Notes under the pieces: model-generated
Seen by the model: only the letters and a program-made list of their open reading frames with translations
What the model was told of the DNA's origin: nothing
Database searches by the model: none
Source: an uncultured Eudoraea sp.
GTDB taxonomy: Bacteria; Bacteroidota; Bacteroidia; Flavobacteriales; Flavobacteriaceae
NCBI GenBank assembly: GCA_947258555.1
Contig: CAMYJF010000020.1
Coordinates: 4,538 to 54,137 of the forward strand
Reading direction: 5' to 3'
Length of the DNA: 49,600 bases
Made by a program: the position numbers and the translations under genes
Shown here: one piece after another, positions 1 to 8,378 of the stretch
Numbering within the stretch: the stretch's first letter is position 1
Layout: every line of letters starts with the position of its first letter

Positions 1-404
1 GGCAGTAAAAAGGTCTCTTCCTTATACTTTTTAAACAGCGGTAAAAGATCATTGAAATTACGTTTACCCACATAGATCTTACGCTTGCGGTAGACCACAT
101 ATTTTTGAAGATAGAAAGCCACGGCTTCAGACTGACAGAAATATTTCATCGTATCCGGCACCTTAAAACGCATTTCTTCGGCAATTCTAAAGAAATGATC
201 TACCGAATTCCGACTCGTCAGAATCATAGCGGTGTACTTATTGAGATCGATCTTTTGTTGTCGAACAGCTTTGGCATCAACCCCTTCCACATGAATAAAA
301 GGTCGGAAATCTACTTTAACCTTCTCTTTTTCAATAAGTCTCAAGTATGGAGAGTTTTCCATTTTTGGTTCTGGTTGCGAAACCAAAATCGTTTTTACCT
401 TCAT
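1..404 (-). CDS. hemD: Uroporphyrinogen-III synthase (HemD), C-terminus beyond window
   Basis: The reverse strand read from ATG at 404 stays open to the window edge and gives 134 residues, about half of a normal HemD (roughly 250). The protein begins MKVKTILVSQPEP and continues with VDFRPFIHVEGV and ILTSRNSVDHFF, which are hallmarks of the flavobacterial HemD family. HemD cyclises hydroxymethylbilane to uroporphyrinogen III in cytoplasmic haem and sirohaem synthesis. The start lies 5 bases after the stop of the DUF4271 gene, with a GAGG ribosome-binding sequence overlapping that stop, so the two are probably cotranscribed. It is truncated only by the window boundary. Recognition is from memory of the family; the C-terminal half is unseen. 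Confidence 0.88.
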   Translation of the reverse strand, partial: MKVKTILVSQPEPKMENSPYLRLIEKEKVKVDFRPFIHVEGVDAKAVRQQKIDLNKYTAMILTSRNSVDHFFRIAEEMRFKVPDTMKYFCQSEAVAFYLQKYVVYRKRKIYVGKRNFNDLLPLFKKYKEETFLL

Positions 405-409
405 AAACC

Positions 410-1066
410 TCAAGCTTTTATGTAGTATACGATCAGCGCATACGGGCTGATTTCGAGAGCGCAAAGGTACAAAATAAAATAAAAAAAGTAGCTTGAAATA
501 TACTTTTGATGATTCCTCAATATGGTAACCCAACCCACAAGATTCACGACAAAAACAAAAAGGATACCCCCTAAAACGATCCATTTAGAGCCAGGCAAAA
601 TGAATGTGAGTAAAATATTTGCTAAGAAAAGGATCATTCCGCTAAAATTCATAAATGATATTTTCTTAAATATGATCTCTGTGATCGTTCTTTGACTATC
701 AAATACAAAGCTGTTCCCCAATTGTATAAAGATCTTTAGGACAAAGAAGAGAACTAACAGACCAAAGATGATAAGGTAATTGACAGGATCGGCAGTTAGT
801 TCACCACTAAAGAGAATATTGACGGCATAAAAAATAAACAGGGTGAGATTCATTACTTGAAATGCCGAAATGAAAATGTGAAACCAGTTTAATAGGATGT
901 CTTTTTTATTGTAGATGAAGAGGTATTTGTTGTTAAATGGAAGCACCATAAAATTCAGAAATCTCGAATAGAACATGCTTTTAGCAACGATGACGAAGAC
1001 AATGCTGATCAGGATCACAATGGTGATCCAGTCTGTATTGCCCACTTCTCGTACGATACTGTTCAT
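410..1066 (-). CDS. DUF4271 family integral membrane protein
   Basis: This 218-residue protein is almost entirely hydrophobic, with about six predicted membrane segments (near residues 10-32, 61-86, 98-124, 140-160, 162-183 and 193-216). The motif LPFNNKY between segments one and two and the position beside hemD are typical of the Bacteroidota family DUF4271, whose function is unknown. Its ATG overlaps the stop of the upstream glycosyltransferase by four bases (ATGA), which indicates translational coupling. The conserved neighbourhood suggests an envelope role, but nothing in the sequence shows a catalytic residue. Confidence 0.85.
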   Translation of the reverse strand: MNSIVREVGNTDWITIVILISIVFVIVAKSMFYSRFLNFMVLPFNNKYLFIYNKKDILLNWFHIFISAFQVMNLTLFIFYAVNILFSGELTADPVNYLIIFGLLVLFFVLKIFIQLGNSFVFDSQRTITEIIFKKISFMNFSGMILFLANILLTFILPGSKWIVLGGILFVFVVNLVGWVTILRNHQKYISSYFFYFILYLCALEISPYALIVYYIKA

Positions 1067-2727
1067 GGTGTGATCCTGGTAGGTTTCCCGTTAAGTCCCC
1101 AAAATAAGGTATTTTCTGCAATGCCGATCCTGATATAGCTGTGTGTCTGCCTTCTTGGATTGGGAACAAGGACCCGGCACTTGAGCGTGTCGCCTGCTCT
1201 GAGGATGGGCAATTCGCTTTCATTTATAAGCACTTCTGTGGAATGCGTTTCCATAACTTGTTTATAGGCATTCAAATAGGCCATGCCAAATGAAAGTTCA
1301 TCCACATTGACCGAGAATGGATAGGGGTTGATAACTTCCAATGCCAATGTATCTGCTTCCCTGGGTACGGGAGTGGATAAAATAGCCTCCAGTTTTCGCA
1401 AAGACCGAAAGTTTTTCATGATTATTCCGGTTTGTCTCCCACCTCTTGCTGTTGTAAATTCGAATTCTTCTTCCTGCTTTTTCTTTGAAACTAATAAAAC
1501 ATCCTTACCTCTTACTTTTTCCTCTGAAGTGTCAATGGAATATTGATTTTTCCTGTACATCATATTATTGAGGGAGAAAGAGGTTCCTCCTGAATAAAAA
1601 GCATACATGGGCGCATTGCGGTAGGAATTGATAAAAACCACTGGCCGCTCTTGTGCCACTTCTGCCACTGTTTGTGCCCATTCCTTATTTCCATGGGTCT
1701 CGTAAGCCACTGGAAACAAAGGCTCATAGATCAATCCAATGCGAGCAAATAAAAGTATGGCCGCACTTGCCATGCCTAGTTTATACAACCACTTTCTAGA
1801 TGTGGCATGTCTGAGAACAAAATCGTAGGTAAGCAAAACAGCAGGTATACAAACGATGATGATCCACTGAGTCTGTACTCTTCGATTAAAGCTGGAAACA
1901 AAGAAAAAGGCAAGGATCCCGAGAAAAATAAATAACAGTGTCCTCTTAAACTTTGAATCGGACTTTTGCCGATAAATACTGTAGTACACAACCGGGAAGA
2001 TCAAACCAAAGATCAGGATGAGATTTAACAAGTAGCCTAACGTGAAATCCATGAACTCATAGGCACGGTTTGGCCGGTCAAACAAATGATACTCGATAGA
2101 GACCCAATTATTTTCCCAAAGCCAATACAAATGCGGTGAATAGCATATCATGGCAATTCCCAGAGCAAGCCATGCATATTTGTCCTTGATCAGGGAGAGA
2201 TTGGATAAGAAAACGAAGAATATGACCAGAAATGCATGATATTTACTATACATCAAGGCCGCCATTAAGAGGCCTAACAGTAAGGACCACTTAATATTCG
2301 GTCCCCTTAGGTATTTTTTATATGTCCACAGAAAAAATGCTGTGAAAAACAAAAGCGGGGTATCAGGAAGGGTCAAAAATCCATATGCATTAAGCAGGGG
2401 CATGGCAAAAATCAGCAGGAAAAAATGGGGGATATATTGGTTCTTATCTGAATTGGATACAGAATCCCATAGGAAAATTACTGTCCCTATTGCAAACAAA
2501 CAACTCAGGAATCTTACTCCTAATTCTCCGGAAAACAGATAGGAAGATATTTTGACCAGGGCAGCTACCATAGGGGGATGATCAAAATACCCCCAGGCCA
2601 TGTCCTGGGCAAAATGCCAATAATAGGCCTCATCAAAAATGAGTTGAGTAAAAGAAGCTTGTAAAAGATTAATTAGAGACAGGGCTACCAGAAAATAGAA
2701 GAACTGTTTTGGCCATTTTTTTTTCAT
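1063..2727 (-). CDS. GT39/ArnT-like polyprenol-phosphate-sugar glycosyltransferase
   Basis: The 554-residue protein has an N-terminal multi-span membrane region and a soluble C-terminal domain of about 190 residues. Near the N-terminus it carries FDEAYYW (residues 31-37) followed by YFDHPPM (47-53), the acidic first-loop signature of the PMT/ArnT (GT39/GT83) superfamily, where an Asp/Glu pair acts in catalysis. Such enzymes move a sugar from a polyprenyl-phosphate carrier onto lipid or protein outside the cytoplasmic membrane. The divergently transcribed neighbour is a polyprenol-phosphate mannose synthase that could supply the donor; that pairing is inference. The ATG at 2727 precedes MKKKWPKQFF, a positively charged start followed directly by a membrane helix. 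Acceptor unknown. Confidence 0.82.
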   Translation of the reverse strand: MKKKWPKQFFYFLVALSLINLLQASFTQLIFDEAYYWHFAQDMAWGYFDHPPMVAALVKISSYLFSGELGVRFLSCLFAIGTVIFLWDSVSNSDKNQYIPHFFLLIFAMPLLNAYGFLTLPDTPLLFFTAFFLWTYKKYLRGPNIKWSLLLGLLMAALMYSKYHAFLVIFFVFLSNLSLIKDKYAWLALGIAMICYSPHLYWLWENNWVSIEYHLFDRPNRAYEFMDFTLGYLLNLILIFGLIFPVVYYSIYRQKSDSKFKRTLLFIFLGILAFFFVSSFNRRVQTQWIIIVCIPAVLLTYDFVLRHATSRKWLYKLGMASAAILLFARIGLIYEPLFPVAYETHGNKEWAQTVAEVAQERPVVFINSYRNAPMYAFYSGGTSFSLNNMMYRKNQYSIDTSEEKVRGKDVLLVSKKKQEEEFEFTTARGGRQTGIIMKNFRSLRKLEAILSTPVPREADTLALEVINPYPFSVNVDELSFGMAYLNAYKQVMETHSTEVLINESELPILRAGDTLKCRVLVPNPRRQTHSYIRIGIAENTLFWGLNGKPTRITP

Positions 2728-2800
2728 TCCTACTACTTAGCGTTCCAAAAGTACAAATACCCCTAATTTCTAATAGATCGGAACCATAATAAATATGTAA

Positions 2801-2836
2801 TTTGAATACCGTTCCCTCGGTAATGTAGTATTTTTG
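2801..2836 (+). promoter_or_regulatory. Possible Bacteroidota promoter upstream of the mannose synthase gene
   Basis: TTTG at 2801-2804 and TATTTTTG at 2829-2836 resemble the Bacteroidota -33 (TTTG) and -7 (TAnnTTTG) elements. The -7 box matches fully but the 24-base spacer is longer than the usual 19-21, so this is tentative. A start of transcription near 2843 would leave a leader of roughly 14 bases. Confidence 0.3.
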
Positions 2837-2856
2837 ATGAAATTTTTTACACACTA

Positions 2857-3585
2857 ATGACCGACAGCCTGGTAATCATTCCAACTTTCAATGAGATAGA
2901 GAATATTGAAGCTATCATAGAGGCTGTTTTGTCTTTGAGAAAGGAGTTTCATGTCCTCATAGTCGATGATAATTCGCCGGATGGAACTGCAGAAAAGGTA
3001 AGAACGCTACAGCAAAAATATACCCAACAACTCTTCCTCGAAGTGAGGGAAGGAAAGCAAGGTTTGGGAACCGCATATATACATGGCTTTAAGTGGGCCC
3101 TGGCACGATCCTATACCTATATATTTGAGATGGATGCTGATTTTTCGCATACACCGTCCGATTTACTTCGACTCCATAAGGCATGTGCCAACGGGGCAGA
3201 TATGGTCATAGGATCCAGGTATAAAAAAGGGGTCAATGTGGTAAATTGGCCTTTACACCGGGTTTTGCTTTCCTATGGAGCCTCCTTTTATGTAATGATC
3301 ATTACGGGTATGCCTATCAAGGACCCTACTGCCGGATTTGTGTGTTTTCATAGAAGGGTATTAGAGGCAATTGAACTGGATAGGGTCAAATTTGTGGGGT
3401 ATGCTTTTCAAATAGAAATGAAATTCAGGGCATATCGAAAAAAATTCAACATCAAAGAAATTTCGATCATATTCACTGACAGGGAAAGAGGACGATCAAA
3501 AATGAGTTCACGGATAGTTTGGGAAGCCGTTTTTGGTGTGATTAGTATGAAGATCAAAAGTATTTTTAAGAAAACTGGCTGGTAA
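2857..3585 (+). CDS. Polyprenol monophosphomannose synthase (GT2, DPM1-like)
   Basis: The 242-residue protein is a compact GT-A glycosyltransferase of family 2. VDDNSPDGT at residues 36-44 binds the nucleotide, and DAD at 93-95 is the metal-binding DXD-type motif. DRERGRSKMS (about 206-215) is the conserved C-terminal motif of dolichol/polyprenol-phosphate mannose synthases. It transfers mannose (or a related hexose) from GDP-sugar to polyprenyl phosphate on the cytoplasmic face. No C-terminal membrane helices are present, so it is the short DPM1 form. It starts a plus-strand group with dihydroorotase, whose ATG lies two bases past its stop. Its product is a plausible donor for the divergent GT39 enzyme. 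Confidence 0.9.
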   Translation: MTDSLVIIPTFNEIENIEAIIEAVLSLRKEFHVLIVDDNSPDGTAEKVRTLQQKYTQQLFLEVREGKQGLGTAYIHGFKWALARSYTYIFEMDADFSHTPSDLLRLHKACANGADMVIGSRYKKGVNVVNWPLHRVLLSYGASFYVMIITGMPIKDPTAGFVCFHRRVLEAIELDRVKFVGYAFQIEMKFRAYRKKFNIKEISIIFTDRERGRSKMSSRIVWEAVFGVISMKIKSIFKKTGW

Positions 3586-3587
3586 CA

Positions 3588-4922
3588 ATGTCAAAAATAT
3601 TACTAAAAAATGCCAGGATAATAAATGAACAGGAGATCCTTGAACGGGATGTCCTGATCAATGGATCTTATATAGAGCAATTAGGTCCGGCAATTTCGGA
3701 TGCAAATGCTCGTGTGATAGATATTGAAGGCAGCTATCTGCTTCCCGGGATCATAGACGACCAGGTTCATTTCAGAGAACCCGGATTAACGCATAAAGGG
3801 AACATTGCCACTGAAAGTCGGGCTGCTCTGGCAGGTGGTATTACCTCCTATATGGAACAACCCAATACAAAGCCGCAAACAACAACTATTGAGGCACTTG
3901 AGGATAAATTCCAGAGGGCAAAAGACACATCGTATGCCAATTACAGTTTTCTTTTTGGTGGGACCAATACAAATCTTGAAGAATTAAAACGCTTAGATAA
4001 ATTAGCATGTTCCGGCGTGAAATTATTTTTAGGCTCATCTACAGGAAATATGCTCGTGGACGATGAGCAAGTCCTGGAAGAAATCTTTAAGAATACGGAT
4101 ATGGTCATATCCGCACACTGTGAAGATGAAGCCACTATTAGAAGGAACCTGGCAGAACATATGGAACGTTATGGAGATGATATCCCTATGGAATGTCACC
4201 CTGTAATTCGTTCTTCAGAGGCCTGTTTTCTCTCATCATCTAAGGCAATCGCATTGGCTGAGAAAACAGGGGCCCGATTGCATGTTTTTCATGTGTCAAC
4301 CGCCGATGAAACAACGCTGTTTAGGAATGATATTCCCTTAACAGAAAAAAAGATCACGGCAGAAGTATGCATCCATCACCTTACGTTTACAGATGAAGAT
4401 TACGCGAGTTCAGGCTCCAGGATTAAATGGAATCCTGCCGTAAAATCAGGTAGTGATAAAGAGGCTCTATGGAACGCGTTAAATGATGATCGGTTTGATA
4501 TTGTAGCTACTGATCACGCACCCCATACACTCGAAGAAAAGGACCAACCCTATACGAAGGCTCCTTCCGGGGGACCCCTGGTTCAACACGCACTTCCGGC
4601 AATGATGGAACATGCGAGGGAAGGTCGGATAACCTTGGAGAAAATGGTAGAAAAAATGTGCCATAATCCTGCTATTCTATTTGATCTTGATAGGAGAGGC
4701 TTTATTAGGGAAGGGTATTATGCCGATCTTGTTGTTGTTAATCCGGATCACCTTTGGGAGGTTAGCAGGGATACTATATTATACCATTGCCAATGGTCTC
4801 CTTTTGAAGGCTGGAAGTTTCATTCCAAAGTAACTCATACCTTTGTCAATGGGCATTTGGCATATGATAACGGTGTTATTTCTCCTGAACGTCATGCTAT
4901 GCGACTAACTTTTGACAGATGA
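3588..4922 (+). CDS. pyrC: Dihydroorotase (multifunctional-complex type)
   Basis: The 444-residue amidohydrolase catalyses reversible cyclisation of N-carbamoyl-aspartate to dihydroorotate in de novo pyrimidine synthesis. It shows GIIDDQVHFREPG (54-66), ISAHCED near 175, HVFHVS near 230 and ATDHAPHT near 305, the metal-binding and catalytic landmarks of class I dihydroorotases. The usual first motif is DxHxH; here the first His is replaced by Gln (D57-D58-Q59-V60-H61). I recall this substitution as common in Bacteroidota orthologues rather than a lesion. The end overlaps the next gene's ATG (ATGA), so the DUF4296 lipoprotein is translationally coupled to it. Confidence 0.92.
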   Translation: MSKILLKNARIINEQEILERDVLINGSYIEQLGPAISDANARVIDIEGSYLLPGIIDDQVHFREPGLTHKGNIATESRAALAGGITSYMEQPNTKPQTTTIEALEDKFQRAKDTSYANYSFLFGGTNTNLEELKRLDKLACSGVKLFLGSSTGNMLVDDEQVLEEIFKNTDMVISAHCEDEATIRRNLAEHMERYGDDIPMECHPVIRSSEACFLSSSKAIALAEKTGARLHVFHVSTADETTLFRNDIPLTEKKITAEVCIHHLTFTDEDYASSGSRIKWNPAVKSGSDKEALWNALNDDRFDIVATDHAPHTLEEKDQPYTKAPSGGPLVQHALPAMMEHAREGRITLEKMVEKMCHNPAILFDLDRRGFIREGYYADLVVVNPDHLWEVSRDTILYHCQWSPFEGWKFHSKVTHTFVNGHLAYDNGVISPERHAMRLTFDR

Positions 4923-5308
4923 GAAGATTGGTTTTATTTTGTTGTATTCTTTGGGGCGTATCCTGTGCCGAAGAAGTCATGGAAAAACCGGAAAATCTTA
5001 TTCCGCAGGAGGAAATGACCAATATTATTTACGATATGGCTGTGTTGAATGCTGCCAAAGAGATCAATAGCCAGATCCTGAGTGAGTATATAAAACAACC
5101 CTCTGACTTTATTTTCAGAAAATATGGTATTGATAGTATACAGTATACGAAAAGCGACCTTTATTACGCCTCTGTTCCGGCTGAATATGACAAGATCTAC
5201 AATGCCGCAAAACTACGACTGGAGAAAGAGAAAAGTGAAATAGATGAAAAACGTAGGCAGTCGGCAGATAGTGCCAGACAACGCACGGTGATCAATCGCA
5301 AGGACTAA
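4919..5308 (+). CDS. DUF4296 family lipoprotein
   Basis: The 129-residue protein has a short N-terminal hydrophobic stretch ending in GVSC, a lipobox with Cys16 as the acylation site, so it should be a small lipoprotein. The motif EEMTNIIYDMAVLNAAK (34-50) is typical of the Bacteroidota family DUF4296, of unknown function. The C-terminal 40 residues are highly charged and probably helical. Its ATG overlaps the dihydroorotase stop by four bases. Its own stop overlaps the stop of the convergent epimerase gene, so no terminator separates them. Confidence 0.85.
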   Translation: MRRLVLFCCILWGVSCAEEVMEKPENLIPQEEMTNIIYDMAVLNAAKEINSQILSEYIKQPSDFIFRKYGIDSIQYTKSDLYYASVPAEYDKIYNAAKLRLEKEKSEIDEKRRQSADSARQRTVINRKD

Positions 5309-6324
5309 AGGAATTTGTCGGGATATTCAGCCTTGTATTTATTGCATCCAAAATATATGGCCTGTGCCATTAATTCATAAGAGAATGGAAGGTGTCTTTC
5401 GATCTTTTTACCGTCAAAGATCTTGATATTGGAAAGTCCTTTTATGTTATCAGAAGTGATCTTTCGGGCCTTATTATAGATGCGTGCATGCAGCCAATCC
5501 AGTGGTAATAGCAATCTCAAATGCCATTTTTTAAAAACTTTTTTTGGCGCAGACAAATTGTATTCCCTGGCTATGGCAGAAAAGATCTCTTTATAGGTCA
5601 TATTTTGATTGACAAGTACATATCTTTCCCCTGTAATATCTGAATTCATTAATCCGATCATACTTTCAGTCACATCGTTAATCGTAACAACACCGCTGCC
5701 ACCAGGCGGATACCACTTTGGCTTTTTGGCCACCAGTTTGAAGAGTGCACCGCTTCCGCTATGCCAAAATCCAGGACCGATTATGATCCCTGGATTTACG
5801 ATTACCACCTGGAGGCCTTCCTGAGCTCCTCTCCATACTTCCTTTTCTGCACCATATTTTGTTACAGAATAAGCAGACTGGGTATTTTCATCCCATTCTG
5901 TTTCTTCATTCATTAGTTGTTGATAGGCACCATCGCCTAGTGCTGCAATAGAGCTTACATAGCATATTTTTTCAACCCTGTGGTGAATGCAATAGTTAAT
6001 GACATTTTGTGTGCCAACTACATTGGTTTTGTATAGACGTTTCTTGTCTTTAGGATCAAAGGAAATAAGCGCAGCGCAGTGATAAACACGATTGATGTTT
6101 TTGAAGGCTTCGTCCAGAGCAGCCGGGTCCAGAATATCTGCTTCATACCACTCTATTTTATTGTAGAGTCCCTCTGGGGTAGTTGAATAGTATCCAAAGA
6201 CACGCTTGACCCGTTCCAGATCACTACCAGCCCTATAAAGTGCCCTGACCTGTTGGCCTTTTTCAAGTAATTTGAAGAGGATATGACATCCTACTAAACC
6301 AGTTGCACCCGTTACAAGGATCAT
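5305..6324 (-). CDS. NAD-dependent epimerase/dehydratase (extended SDR family)
   Basis: The 339-residue protein has the Rossmann motif VTGATGLVG (4-12) at its extreme N-terminus, a Ser pair at 124-125 and the catalytic Y152xxxK156 in AYSVTKYGAE, all standard for extended short-chain dehydrogenases. These act on nucleotide sugars, dihydroflavonol-like compounds or sterol-like substrates; the sequence does not show which. Flavobacterial genomes usually carry this gene beside DUF4296 and tyrS, which supports orthology but not function. It is convergent with the DUF4296 gene (overlapping stop codons) and divergent from tyrS. Confidence 0.85.
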   Translation of the reverse strand: MILVTGATGLVGCHILFKLLEKGQQVRALYRAGSDLERVKRVFGYYSTTPEGLYNKIEWYEADILDPAALDEAFKNINRVYHCAALISFDPKDKKRLYKTNVVGTQNVINYCIHHRVEKICYVSSIAALGDGAYQQLMNEETEWDENTQSAYSVTKYGAEKEVWRGAQEGLQVVIVNPGIIIGPGFWHSGSGALFKLVAKKPKWYPPGGSGVVTINDVTESMIGLMNSDITGERYVLVNQNMTYKEIFSAIAREYNLSAPKKVFKKWHLRLLLPLDWLHARIYNKARKITSDNIKGLSNIKIFDGKKIERHLPFSYELMAQAIYFGCNKYKAEYPDKFL

Positions 6325-6391
6325 ATTTCAAATGTAGGTAATTGATGCGGATATATTTAAAATGGGTCCCTGCCATAGTTAGGTTTTAGCA

Positions 6392-6399
6392 TATATTTG
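6392..6399 (+). promoter_or_regulatory. Possible -7 promoter element upstream of tyrS
   Basis: TATATTTG at 6392-6399 fits the Bacteroidota -7 consensus TAnnTTTG exactly and lies 23 bases before the tyrS ATG. No convincing TTTG sits at the expected -33 distance, so only the -7 half is supported. Confidence 0.3.
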
Positions 6400-6422
6400 C
6401 AAGAATCTAAGGCAACAAACTT

Positions 6423-7718
6423 ATGCGACAGAATTTTGTTGAAGAACTTACATGGAGAGGGATGATCCAGGATGTCATGCCTGACACGGATGATCATTTG
6501 ATGCAAGAAATGCGCGCTGCTTATGTCGGTATCGATCCAACGGCAGATTCGCTTCACATAGGACACTTGGTCAGTATTATGATGCTGCGTCATTTTCAGA
6601 TCGCCGGTCATAAACCAATAGCCCTGATCGGAGGTGCCACAGGGATGATAGGCGATCCATCCGGGAAATCTGCTGAACGCAACCTTCTGGATGAAACGAC
6701 ACTCCGCTTCAATCAGGAAGCAATTAAAGGACAGCTTACCTTATTCCTGGATTTTGAGAGTGATACGCCAAATGCTGCCTTGCTGGTCAATAATTACGAC
6801 TGGATGAAGGAAATATCCTTCCTCGATTTTATTCGGGATATTGGAAAACATATTACTGTAAACTACATGATGGCCAAGGATTCAGTTAAGAAAAGACTTT
6901 CTGCTGATGCAAAGGAAGGGATGTCTTTTACGGAGTTTACCTATCAGTTGGTTCAGGCCTATGATTACCTATACTTATTTGAAAACTATCAATGTACCCT
7001 GCAAATGGGAGGTAGCGATCAGTGGGGAAATATTACAACAGGGGCAGAACTGATCAGAAGAAAAGCTTCTGGAAAGGGATATGCGCTTACATGCCCGCTG
7101 ATCACTAAAGCAGATGGCAGCAAATTTGGAAAGACAGAAGGAGGAAATATCTGGCTGGATCCACATCGGACATCTCCTTATAAATTTTATCAGTATTGGT
7201 TGAATACCTCAGATGCTGATGCTGAAAAGTATATCAAGATATTTACCCTCTTATCCAAAGACACTATTGAAGGCTTGGTTCAGGCGCATCAAGGTGCCCC
7301 CCATGAGCGCTTATTACAAAAGCGGTTAGCAGATGAGGTTACAACAATGGTGCACTCAAAAGAGGATCTGGAAAATGCCAAGAAAGCCAGCGATATACTC
7401 TTTGGAAAAGCAACAGCAGAATTACTGAAATCCCTGGATGAACACATTTTTCTTGACATATTTGAAGGGGTGCCGCAAACAACTATCGCTCGTGATTTGA
7501 TCGATAATGGAATGGATATGATCGCTGCTTTGGCTGCTGAAACCGGATTTTTGAACTCCAATGGAGAAGCGCGAAGAGAACTAAAACAGAATTCCATTTC
7601 TGTGAACAAAGAGAAAGTAAAAGAGGATTTTATGTTGACCCAGAAAGATCTGATCAGTGATAAATATATATTACTACAACGCGGTAAGAAGAACTATTTT
7701 CTCATCACTGTTGAATAG
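6423..7718 (+). CDS. tyrS: Tyrosyl-tRNA synthetase
   Basis: The 431-residue protein is a full-length class I aminoacyl-tRNA synthetase that charges tRNA-Tyr in the cytoplasm. HIGH is at 45-48, the tyrosine-pocket signature GGSDQWGN at 196-203, and KFGKT at 234-238 stands for the KMSKS loop. An S4-type RNA-binding domain follows at about 365-428. Length is normal for bacterial TyrS. The next gene starts with GTG overlapping the last base of the TAG stop, so it is probably coupled. Confidence 0.97.
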   Translation: MRQNFVEELTWRGMIQDVMPDTDDHLMQEMRAAYVGIDPTADSLHIGHLVSIMMLRHFQIAGHKPIALIGGATGMIGDPSGKSAERNLLDETTLRFNQEAIKGQLTLFLDFESDTPNAALLVNNYDWMKEISFLDFIRDIGKHITVNYMMAKDSVKKRLSADAKEGMSFTEFTYQLVQAYDYLYLFENYQCTLQMGGSDQWGNITTGAELIRRKASGKGYALTCPLITKADGSKFGKTEGGNIWLDPHRTSPYKFYQYWLNTSDADAEKYIKIFTLLSKDTIEGLVQAHQGAPHERLLQKRLADEVTTMVHSKEDLENAKKASDILFGKATAELLKSLDEHIFLDIFEGVPQTTIARDLIDNGMDMIAALAAETGFLNSNGEARRELKQNSISVNKEKVKEDFMLTQKDLISDKYILLQRGKKNYFLITVE

Positions 7719-8374
7719 TGGGATCTGCATCCATTTATATTCCAGATCTTGTTCGCGACATTCAGCAGTTCTACGGTGACTTGCTGAATGACCCAAAGAT
7801 TCCTGAAGTTAAAACCCACCTGGAACAAATAGCACTACGCATGCACCAGGGGATCTTAGAGAAAAAGGAGGCCGTGCTCTATGAGATCAACAATTATCAC
7901 AAGAAGTATTTGGGTATACCTATTGAATCGTTACGCGATCTGCAACTTGGCAAAGAAGTTGCTTACGCTACTATAGCTCATGAATATGGGTTTTCTTCCT
8001 GGGATACAGTGGAGGAATTGGATTTGAGTTACGATCCCATTTTTGAGAAGGCACTTTCCTTTTTGCTGGCCGGACAAGTAGAAAAACTAGAGGAAGCTTT
8101 TCATGAATATCCAAAATTACCTTTAGGACGATCTCCCTATGGACATAGGGCGACCTTGTTACATTATGCCGGGAGCAATGGGGTAGAACTTTGGCGACAG
8201 CAGGTTCCAAAAAATATCGTGCAATTGGTAGAATTGCTATTGCAGGCAGGTGCCAATAAGCAGGCATTGATGAATGTCTATGGAGGGAAATTTACAACCT
8301 ATGCCCTGGCAGAAAGTAGCGCACATCCCTATGATGCAAAACTAGCACCCGAATTATTGGCTGTATTGAAGTAA
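7718..8374 (+). CDS. Ankyrin-repeat-like conserved protein
   Basis: The 218-residue soluble protein has a helical N-terminal region (about 1-110). After it come stretches resembling ankyrin repeats: RATLLHYAGSNGVELW (around 142-158) and LVELLLQAGANKQALMN (around 170-187). These probably mediate protein contacts; no catalytic motif is visible. The start is GTG at 7718, sharing one base with the tyrS TAG, because no ATG lies near enough and the next in-frame Met is over 40 residues later. The name rests on repeat resemblance only. Confidence 0.65.
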   Translation: MGSASIYIPDLVRDIQQFYGDLLNDPKIPEVKTHLEQIALRMHQGILEKKEAVLYEINNYHKKYLGIPIESLRDLQLGKEVAYATIAHEYGFSSWDTVEELDLSYDPIFEKALSFLLAGQVEKLEEAFHEYPKLPLGRSPYGHRATLLHYAGSNGVELWRQQVPKNIVQLVELLLQAGANKQALMNVYGGKFTTYALAESSAHPYDAKLAPELLAVLK

Positions 8375-8378
8375 TACC

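Noticed and set aside
105-425. A 106-codon plus-strand reading frame at the start of the window.
   Set aside because: It lies fully antisense to hemD, whose minus-strand translation matches the known family; the plus-strand protein resembles nothing.
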